From: Phycisphaerales bacterium | Lineage (GTDB): Bacteria > Planctomycetota > Phycisphaerae > Phycisphaerales > UBA1924 | Assembly (NCBI GenBank): GCA_029260515.1 | Contig: JAJDDC010000095.1 | Location: 83,579-147,578 of the forward strand | Reading direction: 5' to 3' | DNA length: 64,000 nt | Shown: positions 29,387 to 37,653 of the stretch, in pieces | Layout: every line of letters begins with the position of its first letter | How positions within the stretch are numbered: position 1 is the stretch's first letter | The notes under the pieces: model-generated | The model's database searches: none | Seen by the model: only the letters and a program-made list of their open reading frames with translations | Told to the model about the DNA's origin: nothing | Translations under genes and position numbers: made by a program

Positions 29387-30460
29387 ATGACGCAGGCAAA
29401 CAGCAACTCACCGAGCCCGCTCGAGCAGGTTCGCAGCCGACGCAGGGTCGGCGTGACACGGACGGCGACGGGCCGCACCGCGCGGTCGCCGCGCCGGCGC
29501 CTCTCCCAGGGTGACGAGCGTCTGCTCGCCAAGATCCTGGCGAAGGAACAGGACTTCATCGACTCGGAGGTCTTCCGCGAGGACGGCGCCGAGAAGAGCA
29601 TCTACGACGAGGCCCCCGACGTCGCCAAGCCGGACACCACCTGGTACCACCCGGTGATGGACGACATCACGTCGGCCCGCTCGCGGACGGTCAAGAGCAC
29701 CCAGCAGGTGATCCTGACCGGCGCCGAGGAGCGCGTGCTGTTCTACCAGTTCAACTACGCCCGGTACCGGGTGTGGAAGCTGCAGCAGGAGGTGTGGGCG
29801 AGCCCGGCCAAGAAGCCGACGCCCGAGCACGCCGAGAAGCTGCTCGGCTGGCACCGGCGCGCCGACAGGATCCGCGAACAGATCGCCGAGACGAACCTGG
29901 CCCTGGTGCTGGCGATGGCCAAGCGCACCCGCATGAGCGAGGTGGACTTCGCCGACCTGGTGTCCGAGGGCAATATGGCCCTGCTCCGGGCGGTCGATAA
30001 GTTCGACGCCGGGCGTGGGTTCAAGTTCTCGACGTACGCGTGCCGCGCGATCCTCAAGGCGTTCAGCCGCCAGGGGATGAAGCTGAGCAAGTACCGCCAG
30101 CGTTTCCCGACCGACTTCGATCCGAAGCTGGAGAAGTCGGACTACCTGGAGACCAAGCGGGCTGGCTTCGAGAAGGACGCGGCCGACGAGGTGCGCCGGA
30201 TCGTCACCGAGAACTCCGCCGACCTGACCGCGGTCGAGCGGACGGTGATCGAGCACCGCTTCGGGCTCGAGTCGGGCGCACAGGAGAAGCCGATGACGCT
30301 CGAGCAGGTCGGGCAGATCATCGGCGTGACCAAGGAGCGCGTCCGCCAGATCCAGAACAAGGCGATGGAGAAGATCAAGCTCCAGCTCGAGGTGAACTTC
30401 CTGGGCACCCGCGAGGAGGAGACGGACTCGGACGAGGTCGCCGAGGCCACCGCGTCCTGA
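29387..30460 (+). CDS. RNA polymerase sigma-70 family factor (group 1/2-like)
   Basis: 357 residues from ATG 29387, with AAGGA upstream. An Arg-rich N-terminus (SRRRVGVTRTATGRTARSPR) is followed by region 1.2/2 material including DLVSEGNMALLRAVDKFDAG and FKFSTYACRAILKAFSRQGM (core binding and -10 recognition) and region 4 with MTLEQVGQIIGVTKERVRQI (helix-turn-helix for the -35 element). It lacks an anti-sigma partner and is larger than ECF factors. The region between 2 and 4 is short and unlike canonical region 3. Whether this is the main housekeeping factor or a group 2 relative cannot be decided here. It ends in a strong terminator. Confidence 0.88.
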   Translation: MTQANSNSPSPLEQVRSRRRVGVTRTATGRTARSPRRRLSQGDERLLAKILAKEQDFIDSEVFREDGAEKSIYDEAPDVAKPDTTWYHPVMDDITSARSRTVKSTQQVILTGAEERVLFYQFNYARYRVWKLQQEVWASPAKKPTPEHAEKLLGWHRRADRIREQIAETNLALVLAMAKRTRMSEVDFADLVSEGNMALLRAVDKFDAGRGFKFSTYACRAILKAFSRQGMKLSKYRQRFPTDFDPKLEKSDYLETKRAGFEKDAADEVRRIVTENSADLTAVERTVIEHRFGLESGAQEKPMTLEQVGQIIGVTKERVRQIQNKAMEKIKLQLEVNFLGTREEETDSDEVAEATAS

Positions 30461-30486
30461 CCCGGATCCGCTGATACAGACCACGC

Positions 30487-30514
30487 ACGCGGGCCCTATG
30501 GGGCCCGCGTTTTT
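30487..30514 (+). terminator. Rho-independent terminator after the sigma factor gene
   Basis: A ten-base-pair stem ACGCGGGCCC / GGGCCCGCGT with a TATG loop is followed by four more T. It lies 26 bases after the stop codon and separates the sigma gene from pilT. Confidence 0.9.
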
Positions 30515-30716
30515 CATGGTCGGCGCGTCGCGCCCGGGGGAAACCCCGCGACGAGAGCGTGCGAACCGGGTGGGTCGGCCCCGGATCGGGGACTCCACGA
30601 GAGCCGCGGTGAAGGTGAATAGGATTGGCGGTTCGCCGCCCGGTGGCCCGGGCGGTGGCTCGCGAGGTTTCATTGAGGTCGGCGGGGCGCCCGTCGGCGA
30701 GGAAGGCGAGAGCACA

Positions 30717-31883
30717 ATGGCGGTAGATACGGATCCGACACTGGGCGACAGCCACGCCGGGCACGTCAACCTGGACCTGGCCGCGGTCGAGCAGAAGCAC
30801 GACCCGCACGCGACGCGCTGGGGCGACTTCCTCAAGGCGACGATCAAGTTCGAGGCCTCCGACCTGATCATGAAGTCGGACCAGCAGCCCAAGATCCGCC
30901 TCAAGGGCAACCTGAAGGCGCTGGATGTGCCCGCGGTGACGGCCGCCGAGTTCATGCAGATCGCCAAGCACATCCTCAGCGAGGAGCAGTTCAAGGACCT
31001 GCACAAGTTCGGCTCGGTGGACTTCGCGTACAACTACTCCGAGAAGAACCGCTTCCGCGTCAACCTCTTCCAGGCCCGGGGCAAGCTCTCGGTCGCGGCG
31101 CGGAATATCACCAGCAACATCCTGCCCTTCGAGGGCCTGCACCTGCCCGAGATCATGTCGGACATCGCGATGCAGCCCCAGGGCATCGTGCTGCTGTGCG
31201 GCGTGACCGGCTCGGGCAAGTCCACCACCATCGCCTCCATGCTCGACTACGTGAACGCCCGCAAGAGCGTCCACATCGTCACCATCGAGGACCCCATCGA
31301 GTACATCTTCGAGGACCGCAAGGCGACCATCAACCAGCGCGAGATCGGCATCGACTGCCTCGACTTCAAGATCGCGCTGCGGGCCCTCGTCCGCGAGAAC
31401 CCTGACATCGTGCTCGTCGGCGAGATGCGCGACCAGGAGACGTTCGAGGCCGCCCTCCACGCCGCCGAGACCGGCCACCTCGTCTACGGCACCATCCACG
31501 CCTCGAGCACGACGCAGACGTTCAGCCGCATCTACGGCCTCTTCCCCCAGGAGGAGGTCGAGCAGGTCCGCAAGATCCTCGCGTACCAGATGCGGGCCTT
31601 CGTCTACCAGAAGCTCCTGCCGACCCTGCACGAGAAGATCCACCGCATCCCCGCGCTCGAGATCCTGATCAACAACGGCGTGATCCGCAAGTTCATCCTC
31701 GAGGAGCGCGAGGGCGAGATCCGCGACGTGCTCAACTCCATCGAGGCACGCCAGGTGGGCATGATCGACTTCAACGACTCGCTCGTCCGCCTCGTCGAGG
31801 AGGAGTACATCCATATGCGTGTCGCCCAGGAGAACTCGCCCAACGTCGACGACCTGATGATGAAGCTCAAGAAGCTCAAGTGA
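30717..31883 (+). CDS. pilT: PilT/PilU-like twitching motility ATPase
   Basis: Hexameric retraction-type ATPase of the type IV pilus/type II secretion superfamily; 388 residues from ATG 30717 with GGAAGG upstream. The N-terminal PAS-like domain (about 35-150) contains KFEASDLIMKSDQQPKIRLK, the PilT signature. Walker A is GVTGSGKSTT (Gly162-Thr171, Lys168), followed by the Asp box IVTIEDPIEYIFED, Walker B NPDIVLVGEMRDQETFEAAL and the His box TGHLVYGTIHASS. All catalytic positions are intact. A C-terminal extension ends in MMKLKKLK. No pilin, PilB, PilC or PilQ gene lies in the window. The neighbour downstream is a degenerate relative. Confidence 0.93.
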   Translation: MAVDTDPTLGDSHAGHVNLDLAAVEQKHDPHATRWGDFLKATIKFEASDLIMKSDQQPKIRLKGNLKALDVPAVTAAEFMQIAKHILSEEQFKDLHKFGSVDFAYNYSEKNRFRVNLFQARGKLSVAARNITSNILPFEGLHLPEIMSDIAMQPQGIVLLCGVTGSGKSTTIASMLDYVNARKSVHIVTIEDPIEYIFEDRKATINQREIGIDCLDFKIALRALVRENPDIVLVGEMRDQETFEAALHAAETGHLVYGTIHASSTTQTFSRIYGLFPQEEVEQVRKILAYQMRAFVYQKLLPTLHEKIHRIPALEILINNGVIRKFILEEREGEIRDVLNSIEARQVGMIDFNDSLVRLVEEEYIHMRVAQENSPNVDDLMMKLKKLK

Positions 31884-31998
31884 CGCCCCCCACCACGCCG
31901 GCGGGTGCGGCCGGCGGCGGGTCGAACGCACACGACGGGGCCCGTATGCTCTGCATTCCTGCCCCGGCCACCCCACGACCCTTCCAGGAACCAGACCG

Positions 31999-33762
31999 GT
32001 GATCAACCCCGACCCCGTCATGGCCCTGTCCACGCTCGCGCAGCTCGACCCCGCCGTCCTCGCCCAGTCGCCCCACGTGCTGGTCTCGTGGTGGAAACCT
32101 GTGCTGATCCTTGCGCCGGTGGTCGCCTGGGCCTGGATGGTGTCCTCGGTCTTCGACAAGCACGCCGCCCGATTCTTCCTGGGGCCGGAGAAGTGGAACG
32201 CGATCCACCTGGCCTTCGGCGTCGTGGGTGTCGGCGCGGCGCTGCTCATGCCCCTGCCGGGCATCGCGGGCTTCCTCGTGGGCTACCTCATCCTGATCGT
32301 GCTGCTCGCCGCCGACGTCCTGTTGTTCGTCGGTCTGACCAACAAGGACGAGCGCGTCCCCGAGAAGCACCACCTGCGTCTCGACTTCTCGAGCTTCGCG
32401 GAAGCCAAGCTCGCGCGGTCCGAGGCCAAGCAGCAGGCGACCGTCCAGCTCGAGATCAAGGGCCCGTCGGGCCTGCTGATCCGCGCGCCGCAGAAGGACT
32501 CGCCCGAGTACGAGATCCGGGCGGCGGCAGAGCAGATCTTCATCAAGTCCCGGCAGGCCCGAGCGTCGCAGGTGGACTTCGCGCCCGCGGGCGAGGGCAC
32601 GTACGCCGCCTCGTACCTGATCGACGGCGTCCGCCAGGCGGGCGACGCCATCCCCACCCCGGACGCGCTCAAGCTCATCGACTTCTGGAAGGGCAGTGCC
32701 GAGCTGGATCTCAAGGACCGCAGGCGCAAGCTCACCAACACCGTCGAGGTCGGGTCCGGCGCCGAGCATACGGGTGTCAAGATCGTCACCTCCGGCTCGC
32801 AGTCGGGCATGCGCCTGACGATGACGTTCGATCCGGACAAGGCCGTCCGGTTCGACATCGACGACCTGGGCCTGCTGGGCCCGCAGCTCGACTCGGTGCG
32901 GACGCTGGGCAAGCAGGAGGGCGGGATCGTCCTCGTCGCCGCCCCGTCCGACCACGGGCGCACCTCGACGATGTACGCGCTGCTCCGCATGCACGACGCG
33001 TACACCGAGAACGTGCAGACGATCGAGCTGGAGATCGAGGACCGGATGGAGGGAGCCCGCCAGCTCCAGTTCGAGCCCAAGGAGGACGGACCGGACTACG
33101 CGACGACCGTCCGCTCGGTGCTCCGGCGCGATCCCGACGTCGTTGGCATCATGGAACTGCCCGACGTGGAGACCGCGAAGGAGATCTCCAAGTGCGACAA
33201 GGCCCGCTCGCGGGTCTACGTCTCGATGAAGGCCGAGGGCGCGCTGGCCGCGGCGCAGCTCTGGGTCAAGGCGGTCGGCGACGCGAACGGCGCGTCCGAC
33301 GGGTTGACCGGGCTGATCGCACAGAAGCTCGTCCGCCGCCTGTGCGAGAACTGCCGCGTGCCCTACCAGCCCCCGCCCGAGATCCTCAAGAAGCTCGGGC
33401 TGCCCGCGGACAAGATCAAGCAGCTCCACAAGAAGGGCGGGCAGGTGCTCATCCGCAACAAGCCCGAGATCTGCCCCGCGTGCCAGGGCCTGGGGTACGT
33501 CGGACAGATCGGCGTCTACGAGGTATACGAGCTCGACGACGACATGCGCGCCGCGGTCACGAAGCAGGACTGGGCGGGCCTCCGCAACGCGCTGCGCAAG
33601 ACACAGCGCCCGTCCATCCAGCAGGCCGCCCTCCGACGGGCGGTCGAGGGCGTGACGAGCATCGAGGAGGTCATGCGCGTGACCGCCGCGTCGCCCTCGC
33701 GGCCCAGCTCCGGCAAAAAAAAAGTAGCCCGCCCCGCCCCGGCCCAGCCGGCGGCTGACTGA
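31999..33762 (+). CDS. Membrane-anchored GspE/PilB-like protein with degenerate ATPase motifs
   Basis: 587 residues. Three hydrophobic segments lie in the first 112 residues, which GspE/PilB ATPases do not have. The C-terminal half aligns by motif with GspE. Walker A is APSDHGRTST (315-324), with Arg321 in place of the catalytic Lys. Walker B is DPDVVGIMELPD (378-389), keeping Glu386 but losing the GEIRD context. The His box is replaced by RVYVSMKAEG. The zinc-binding Cys pairs CENC (449-452) and CPAC (492-495) and the AQKLVRRLC and GQIGVYEVYELDDDM segments are well kept. It is probably a non-hydrolysing structural or regulatory partner of the PilT next door. ATP binding may remain. Confidence 0.8.
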   Translation: MINPDPVMALSTLAQLDPAVLAQSPHVLVSWWKPVLILAPVVAWAWMVSSVFDKHAARFFLGPEKWNAIHLAFGVVGVGAALLMPLPGIAGFLVGYLILIVLLAADVLLFVGLTNKDERVPEKHHLRLDFSSFAEAKLARSEAKQQATVQLEIKGPSGLLIRAPQKDSPEYEIRAAAEQIFIKSRQARASQVDFAPAGEGTYAASYLIDGVRQAGDAIPTPDALKLIDFWKGSAELDLKDRRRKLTNTVEVGSGAEHTGVKIVTSGSQSGMRLTMTFDPDKAVRFDIDDLGLLGPQLDSVRTLGKQEGGIVLVAAPSDHGRTSTMYALLRMHDAYTENVQTIELEIEDRMEGARQLQFEPKEDGPDYATTVRSVLRRDPDVVGIMELPDVETAKEISKCDKARSRVYVSMKAEGALAAAQLWVKAVGDANGASDGLTGLIAQKLVRRLCENCRVPYQPPPEILKKLGLPADKIKQLHKKGGQVLIRNKPEICPACQGLGYVGQIGVYEVYELDDDMRAAVTKQDWAGLRNALRKTQRPSIQQAALRRAVEGVTSIEEVMRVTAASPSRPSSGKKKVARPAPAQPAAD

Positions 33763-33815
33763 GCCACCCCGCACGACCCGGCGCCGGACTCGGCGCCGCG
33801 CACGGGAGGATCCCC

Positions 33816-35675
33816 ATGCTGATCGTCTTCAACCTGATCGTGATCCTGCTCACCCTGGGCATCGCGTATCTCTGGTCCACCCGGGGGCTGTTCAGCGCGT
33901 TCCTGCACCTGCTGTGCACGATCGTCGCCGGCGCCATCGCCTTCGCGCTCTGGGAACCCCTGGCATACATGCTCCTCGACATGCTGCCGACGAGCGGCTT
34001 CCTCCGCTTCCTCCAGGGCCTGAGCTGGTCGATCGCGCTGCTCGTCCCGTTCATCCTCTCGCTCATCATCCTCCGCGTCGTCGTGGACAAGGTCGCCAGC
34101 AACAACACCAAGCAGCTCGCGATCGTTGACCTCGTCGGCGGCGGCGCGTGCGGGCTCATCGCCTCGTGCATCGCGATGGGTTTCCTCGTCCTGGGCGTCT
34201 CGTACGCCCGCCTGAGCGTCGGCCTCACCGGGTACAAGCCCATCTGGTACTCCTCGGACAAGGGCGCCGACGGGGGCAGCCTCGTCCGCACCGGCGGCCT
34301 CTGGCTCCCCGTTGATCGCATCACCGCGGGCGTCTACCACCGCCTCTCGGGCACCACCCTCGCGACCGGCGAACCCCTGGCCAAGTGGCACCCGGACCTC
34401 GAGCTCGCGGGCTTCGCCGCCCGCATCTCGCCCGGCGACGGCCAGGCCCGAAATGTCCTGACCAGCGACGACTTCAAGGTCCTCCGCGCGTACACCGTCG
34501 GCAACACACAGGCCGGCTCGCCCGTGTCCGACCTGCTCGCCTACGAGACCGGCGGCCAGACCATCAGCCAGCCGTACGCCAACTCCTCGGGCGACAACGT
34601 CGCGAGTGGGTACATGGCCGGCTACGTCGTCGAGTTCGCCCCGGGCGCCAAGGAGGACTCCAAGGGCGGGCAGCTCATCGTCTCCAACGGCCAGGCCGCC
34701 CTGCTGTGCGCCCGCGCCGGCGCGGACGCCGACCCCACCGACACCATCGCCGTCTACCCCGTCGCGGTCATCAGCCAGGCGCGGGCAGAGGACGGCGACC
34801 TGTTCGGTCGCTGGCGGTTCGACGCAGAGGAGGTCTTCATCGCCTCCGTCGGCGGCGCCTCGGTCGTCCGCATGTCCTTCGAGTTCATCGTGCCGAAGGA
34901 CTACGAGCCGATCGCGCTGCGGATCAAGAACACCCGCCTCGAGCTCGACGACGCGCCCCAGGCGACCAAGCCAAAGGCCTACACCACCGTCCGCCAGCGT
35001 GACAACGCGATCGAGACCGGGTCGCTGATCTCGGGCGGCGCCGAGGTCCTGTTCGACGAGAGCGAGGTTGTCGTCATCGACGGCTCGGCGCTCGGGCGCA
35101 GCCTCGGGCGAGACCCGCAGCCCCCGGGCGTCGCTGTCTCCAACTTCCTGGGCTTCACGCTCACCCGCCAGACCGCGCGGCGTGGGCTCGTCATCGAGGA
35201 GCAGGGGCGCGCCAACGCCGTCGTGGGCGGCGAGGGCTGCTTCTCGAGCCAGGAGCTCCAGCAGGGCCGCCAGACCCGCGAGCGAACATTCCGCGTCGAC
35301 CGCTTCGGCTCGGCCAGCGACACCGAACTTATCCAGGTCGTCGCCGACCAGGAGTCCATGCCCGCGAGCTTCCTGGGACCGATCATGCGCACGATGGACA
35401 CCGACCAGCCCATCCGCCTGGTCGATTCGGACGGGAACATGTACGACGCCGTCGGGTACGTCTACGAGGACGGCGACGGCGTGTGCGTCCGCCTCACCCC
35501 CCCCAACCCGCTGGACGGCTCCGGTGACATCCCCAAGACCATGTCCAGCGCCCGCACGGACCAGAAGCTCCGCCTGCTCTTCCTGGTGAGCAAGGGCGTC
35601 GAGATCCAGTATTACACGGTCGGCGACAAGGCGCTGATGAAGTTCGACCCGCCGCTGGTCGCCAAGTCGAACTAG
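33816..35675 (+). CDS. CvpA-like membrane protein with large C-terminal domain
   Basis: 619 residues from ATG 33816 (GGAGGATCCCC upstream). The first 135 residues hold four hydrophobic segments (NLIVILLTLGIAYLW, FLHLLCTIVAGAIAFALW, FILSLIILRVVVDKV and GLIASCIAMGFLVLGVSYA), resembling the CvpA family. CvpA is normally 160-200 residues. Here about 480 further residues form a soluble, beta-rich extracytoplasmic region with no recognised domain (for example SYMAGYVVEFAPGAKE-like strands and FLGFTLTRQTARRGLVIEEQ). It lies 54 bases after the GspE-like gene and is likely co-transcribed, pointing to a joint envelope function. The role is unknown. Confidence 0.75.
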   Translation: MLIVFNLIVILLTLGIAYLWSTRGLFSAFLHLLCTIVAGAIAFALWEPLAYMLLDMLPTSGFLRFLQGLSWSIALLVPFILSLIILRVVVDKVASNNTKQLAIVDLVGGGACGLIASCIAMGFLVLGVSYARLSVGLTGYKPIWYSSDKGADGGSLVRTGGLWLPVDRITAGVYHRLSGTTLATGEPLAKWHPDLELAGFAARISPGDGQARNVLTSDDFKVLRAYTVGNTQAGSPVSDLLAYETGGQTISQPYANSSGDNVASGYMAGYVVEFAPGAKEDSKGGQLIVSNGQAALLCARAGADADPTDTIAVYPVAVISQARAEDGDLFGRWRFDAEEVFIASVGGASVVRMSFEFIVPKDYEPIALRIKNTRLELDDAPQATKPKAYTTVRQRDNAIETGSLISGGAEVLFDESEVVVIDGSALGRSLGRDPQPPGVAVSNFLGFTLTRQTARRGLVIEEQGRANAVVGGEGCFSSQELQQGRQTRERTFRVDRFGSASDTELIQVVADQESMPASFLGPIMRTMDTDQPIRLVDSDGNMYDAVGYVYEDGDGVCVRLTPPNPLDGSGDIPKTMSSARTDQKLRLLFLVSKGVEIQYYTVGDKALMKFDPPLVAKSN

Positions 35676-35690
35676 CCCGTCCCCGGGACA

Positions 35691-35726
35691 CCTGATCGCA
35701 CGAGCGCCGCGCGTCGTCCGATCAGG
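35691..35726. repeat. Inverted repeat between convergent gene ends
   Basis: CCTGATCG and CGATCAGG are separated by 20 bases between the ends of the CvpA-like gene and rplI, with the right arm reaching into the last codons of rplI. There is no T run on either side, so it is a weak bidirectional terminator candidate at best. Confidence 0.35.
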
Positions 35727-36318
35727 CGTCGGACGCGCCGGCCTGGGCCTTCTGGGCGCCAGCCTCGGCGTCGGCGCCCTGCCCCTTGCGTGCCGGCTTC
35801 TTGACGATTAGCTCGCCCTCGTTGTCGAACTCCATCTCCTCGCGCTCGTCTTCTTCGAGCTCGCGGTCGGGCACGACGTGAAGGCGGATCGACGCCTCGA
35901 GGTCCGAGTCGAACTTGACCGACACCTCGTAGTTGTCCATGCGCTTGATCGTGTGCGCCAGGCGGACCTCGCGGGCCTTGACCCCGAAGCCCAGCTCGGT
36001 CAGCCCGTCGGCGATGTCCTGCTGCGTCACCGAGCCGTACAGCAGGCCCTGGTCGTTGCACGCCCGGGCCATCGTGATGTCCAGCCCGTCGAGCTTGCTG
36101 ATCATCGCCTCACGCTGCTTGCGCAGCTCGCCCAGATCCTTCTCGGCCTGCTTGCGCTTTTCGGCGAGCTGGCCCAGCAGGTCGTCGCTCGGCGTCGTCG
36201 CCAGGCCGCGGGGGAGCAGGAAGTTGCGGGCGTACCCGATGCGCACGCTGACGACGTCCCCGACGATGCCGAGGTTGTCCACGTTCTCGGTGAGCAGCAG
36301 CTTGATGTTGCGGGCCAT
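35722..36318 (-). CDS. rplI: 50S ribosomal protein L9
   Basis: 198 residues from ATG 36318 with AAAGGACAG upstream. The N-terminal RNA-binding domain is clear: KLLLTENVDNLGIVGDVVSV and GYARNFLLPRGLA (residues 6-40). A long helix rich in Lys, Glu and Gln (about 45-80) and a C-terminal domain with ACNDQGLLYGSVTQQDIADG follow. L9 is usually about 150 residues; the extra 45 at the end are acidic, then Lys/Ala-rich. Last gene of the glmU-to-rplI cluster. Confidence 0.95.
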   Translation of the reverse strand: MARNIKLLLTENVDNLGIVGDVVSVRIGYARNFLLPRGLATTPSDDLLGQLAEKRKQAEKDLGELRKQREAMISKLDGLDITMARACNDQGLLYGSVTQQDIADGLTELGFGVKAREVRLAHTIKRMDNYEVSVKFDSDLEASIRLHVVPDRELEEDEREEMEFDNEGELIVKKPARKGQGADAEAGAQKAQAGASDA

Positions 36319-36464
36319 GACTGTCCTTTCGCTGTCCTGCCCGGGATCGCCCCTGAGATGGGGAGCCCGGGAGTTGAGGAGCCGTCCATCGCGGCCCCAA
36401 CGATCCCACCGATCCGGGACAACCCGGTCGGCGGGCTGGAAGGGTAGGCGCACTGTCTGTGGGT

Positions 36465-36519
36465 CCGGCGTCCTGCCGGCCTCTATGCCCGGAGATGTAT
36501 GAGGCCGGCAGGACGCCGG
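36465..36519. repeat. Perfect 19-bp inverted repeat between ssb and rplI
   Basis: Left arm CCGGCGTCCTGCCGGCCTC (36465-36483) and its exact complement (36501-36519) flank a 17-base spacer. No T run follows on either strand. It sits where rpsR (S18) is found in the usual rpsF-ssb-rpsR-rplI order. It resembles a dispersed REP-type palindrome more than a terminator. Confidence 0.7.
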
Positions 36520-36535
36520 CCCCATGCATCAAAGA

Positions 36536-36985
36536 TCAGAACGGGATGTCGTCGTGGTCGATCGCGGGCTCGTCGGCGCCTGCGCCGACCGGGGCGCCGC
36601 GGGACCCGCCACGCGAGCCGCCGCCCCCACCGCCGCCGCCGTTGGCGTCACGCCCCCCGCCGACGAACTCGAAGTTGTCCACGACGACCTTGAGCTTGGA
36701 GCGCTTGTTGCCCTCCTTGTCCTGCCACTGATCGAGGCGGAGCTTGCCCTCGATGAACGCGGGGCTCCCCTTGGACAGGTACTTGGCGAACGCCTCGGCA
36801 CGTGCGCCGAAGATCTCGCAGTCGATGAAGTTCGCCCGCTCCTGCCACTCGCCGTCCTTGGACTTGAACCGCTCGTTGACGGCGAGCCCGAAGCTGCCCA
36901 CGCTCATCCCGCTGGGCAGCGACCGCATCTCCACGTCGCGGGTCAGGTTGCCCATCAGGAACACCTTGTTGACGTTGCCGGCCAT
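36536..36985 (-). CDS. ssb: Single-stranded DNA-binding protein
   Basis: 149 residues from ATG 36985. The OB-fold spans residues 1-108 with NKVFLMGNLTRDVEMRSLPS at the start and SKGSPAFIEGKLRLDQWQDK in the middle. A Gly-rich linker (GGGGGGGGSRGGSRG) leads to the acidic tip DHDDIPF, which recruits replication and repair partners. Length and tail are normal for bacterial SSB. Lies between rpsF and rplI, as in many bacteria. Confidence 0.96.
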   Translation of the reverse strand: MAGNVNKVFLMGNLTRDVEMRSLPSGMSVGSFGLAVNERFKSKDGEWQERANFIDCEIFGARAEAFAKYLSKGSPAFIEGKLRLDQWQDKEGNKRSKLKVVVDNFEFVGGGRDANGGGGGGGGSRGGSRGAPVGAGADEPAIDHDDIPF

Positions 36986-37077
36986 GTCGCCTCCTCAGTG
37001 AATCGCGGGCTCCGCCCGCAGTCCGGAACAATGCCCCGAGCAGAATCCTACCCGGGCCTCCCCCCACCCGGCGCCGA

Positions 37078-37635
37078 TCAGTTCTCTGGATCGTCCGAGC
37101 CGCCTGCGTCGGCCGTCTCGCCAGTGCCCTTGGCCTCCGCCTTGGCCTCGGGCTCGCCCTCGGGCTCGGCGCCGCCCTCGGCATCGCCCTTCGCCTCGGG
37201 CTCGTCCTGGACAGGGGCGCCGACGCTGATCGTCGAACGCTTCTCCTCGGCGCTCTCGCCCTGCTCGGCCCGGAGCTTGGCCTCCGCCGCCAGCTCGTCG
37301 CGCTTGTCGTGCGACTTCATCTCCTCCTCCGTGAGGTGGTCGGCCTTGGTGATGAGCACCCGCATGATCTTCTCGGAGATCACCACGTCGCGCTCGATCT
37401 TCGCCGGCCCGTCGCCCGTCATCTCGACGTACGCGAGGAAGTACACCCCCCGCTTCTGCTTCTCGATGGGGAACGCCAGGCGGCGCTCGTCCCACTTGCG
37501 CATCGAGACCACGTCGCCCTCGGCCCGCGCGAGGACCTCGTTGATGTGCTCGACGAGCGACGACAGGCTCGCCGCCTCGCCCTGGTTCACGAGGAACATC
37601 ACCTCGTACACGGTCTTGGTCGCTGTCTGGGTCAT
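37078..37635 (-). CDS. rpsF: 30S ribosomal protein S6
   Basis: 185 residues from ATG 37635. The ferredoxin-like fold is recognisable: VYEVMFLVNQGEAASLSSLV at the start, MRKWDERRLAFPIEKQKRGV around residue 45 and YFLAYVEMTG, then EKIMRVLITKAD. S6 is about 95-130 residues. Here an extension of about 75 residues follows, first Lys/Glu-rich, then acidic and repetitive (EAKGDAEGGAEPEGEPEAKA). Such acidic tails also occur on L9 and L25 in this cluster. Confidence 0.92.
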   Translation of the reverse strand: MTQTATKTVYEVMFLVNQGEAASLSSLVEHINEVLARAEGDVVSMRKWDERRLAFPIEKQKRGVYFLAYVEMTGDGPAKIERDVVISEKIMRVLITKADHLTEEEMKSHDKRDELAAEAKLRAEQGESAEEKRSTISVGAPVQDEPEAKGDAEGGAEPEGEPEAKAEAKGTGETADAGGSDDPEN

Positions 37636-37653
37636 GCTGTTTTCTCCGCTTCG

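Noticed and set aside
34606..35028. Short Ser/Thr/Arg-rich frames inside the CvpA-like gene
   Set aside because: Plus-one/plus-two shadow readings with no start site or motif.
36465..36519. 19-bp inverted repeat read as a terminator
   Set aside because: No T run on either strand and a 17-base spacer; it would interrupt a conserved operon.
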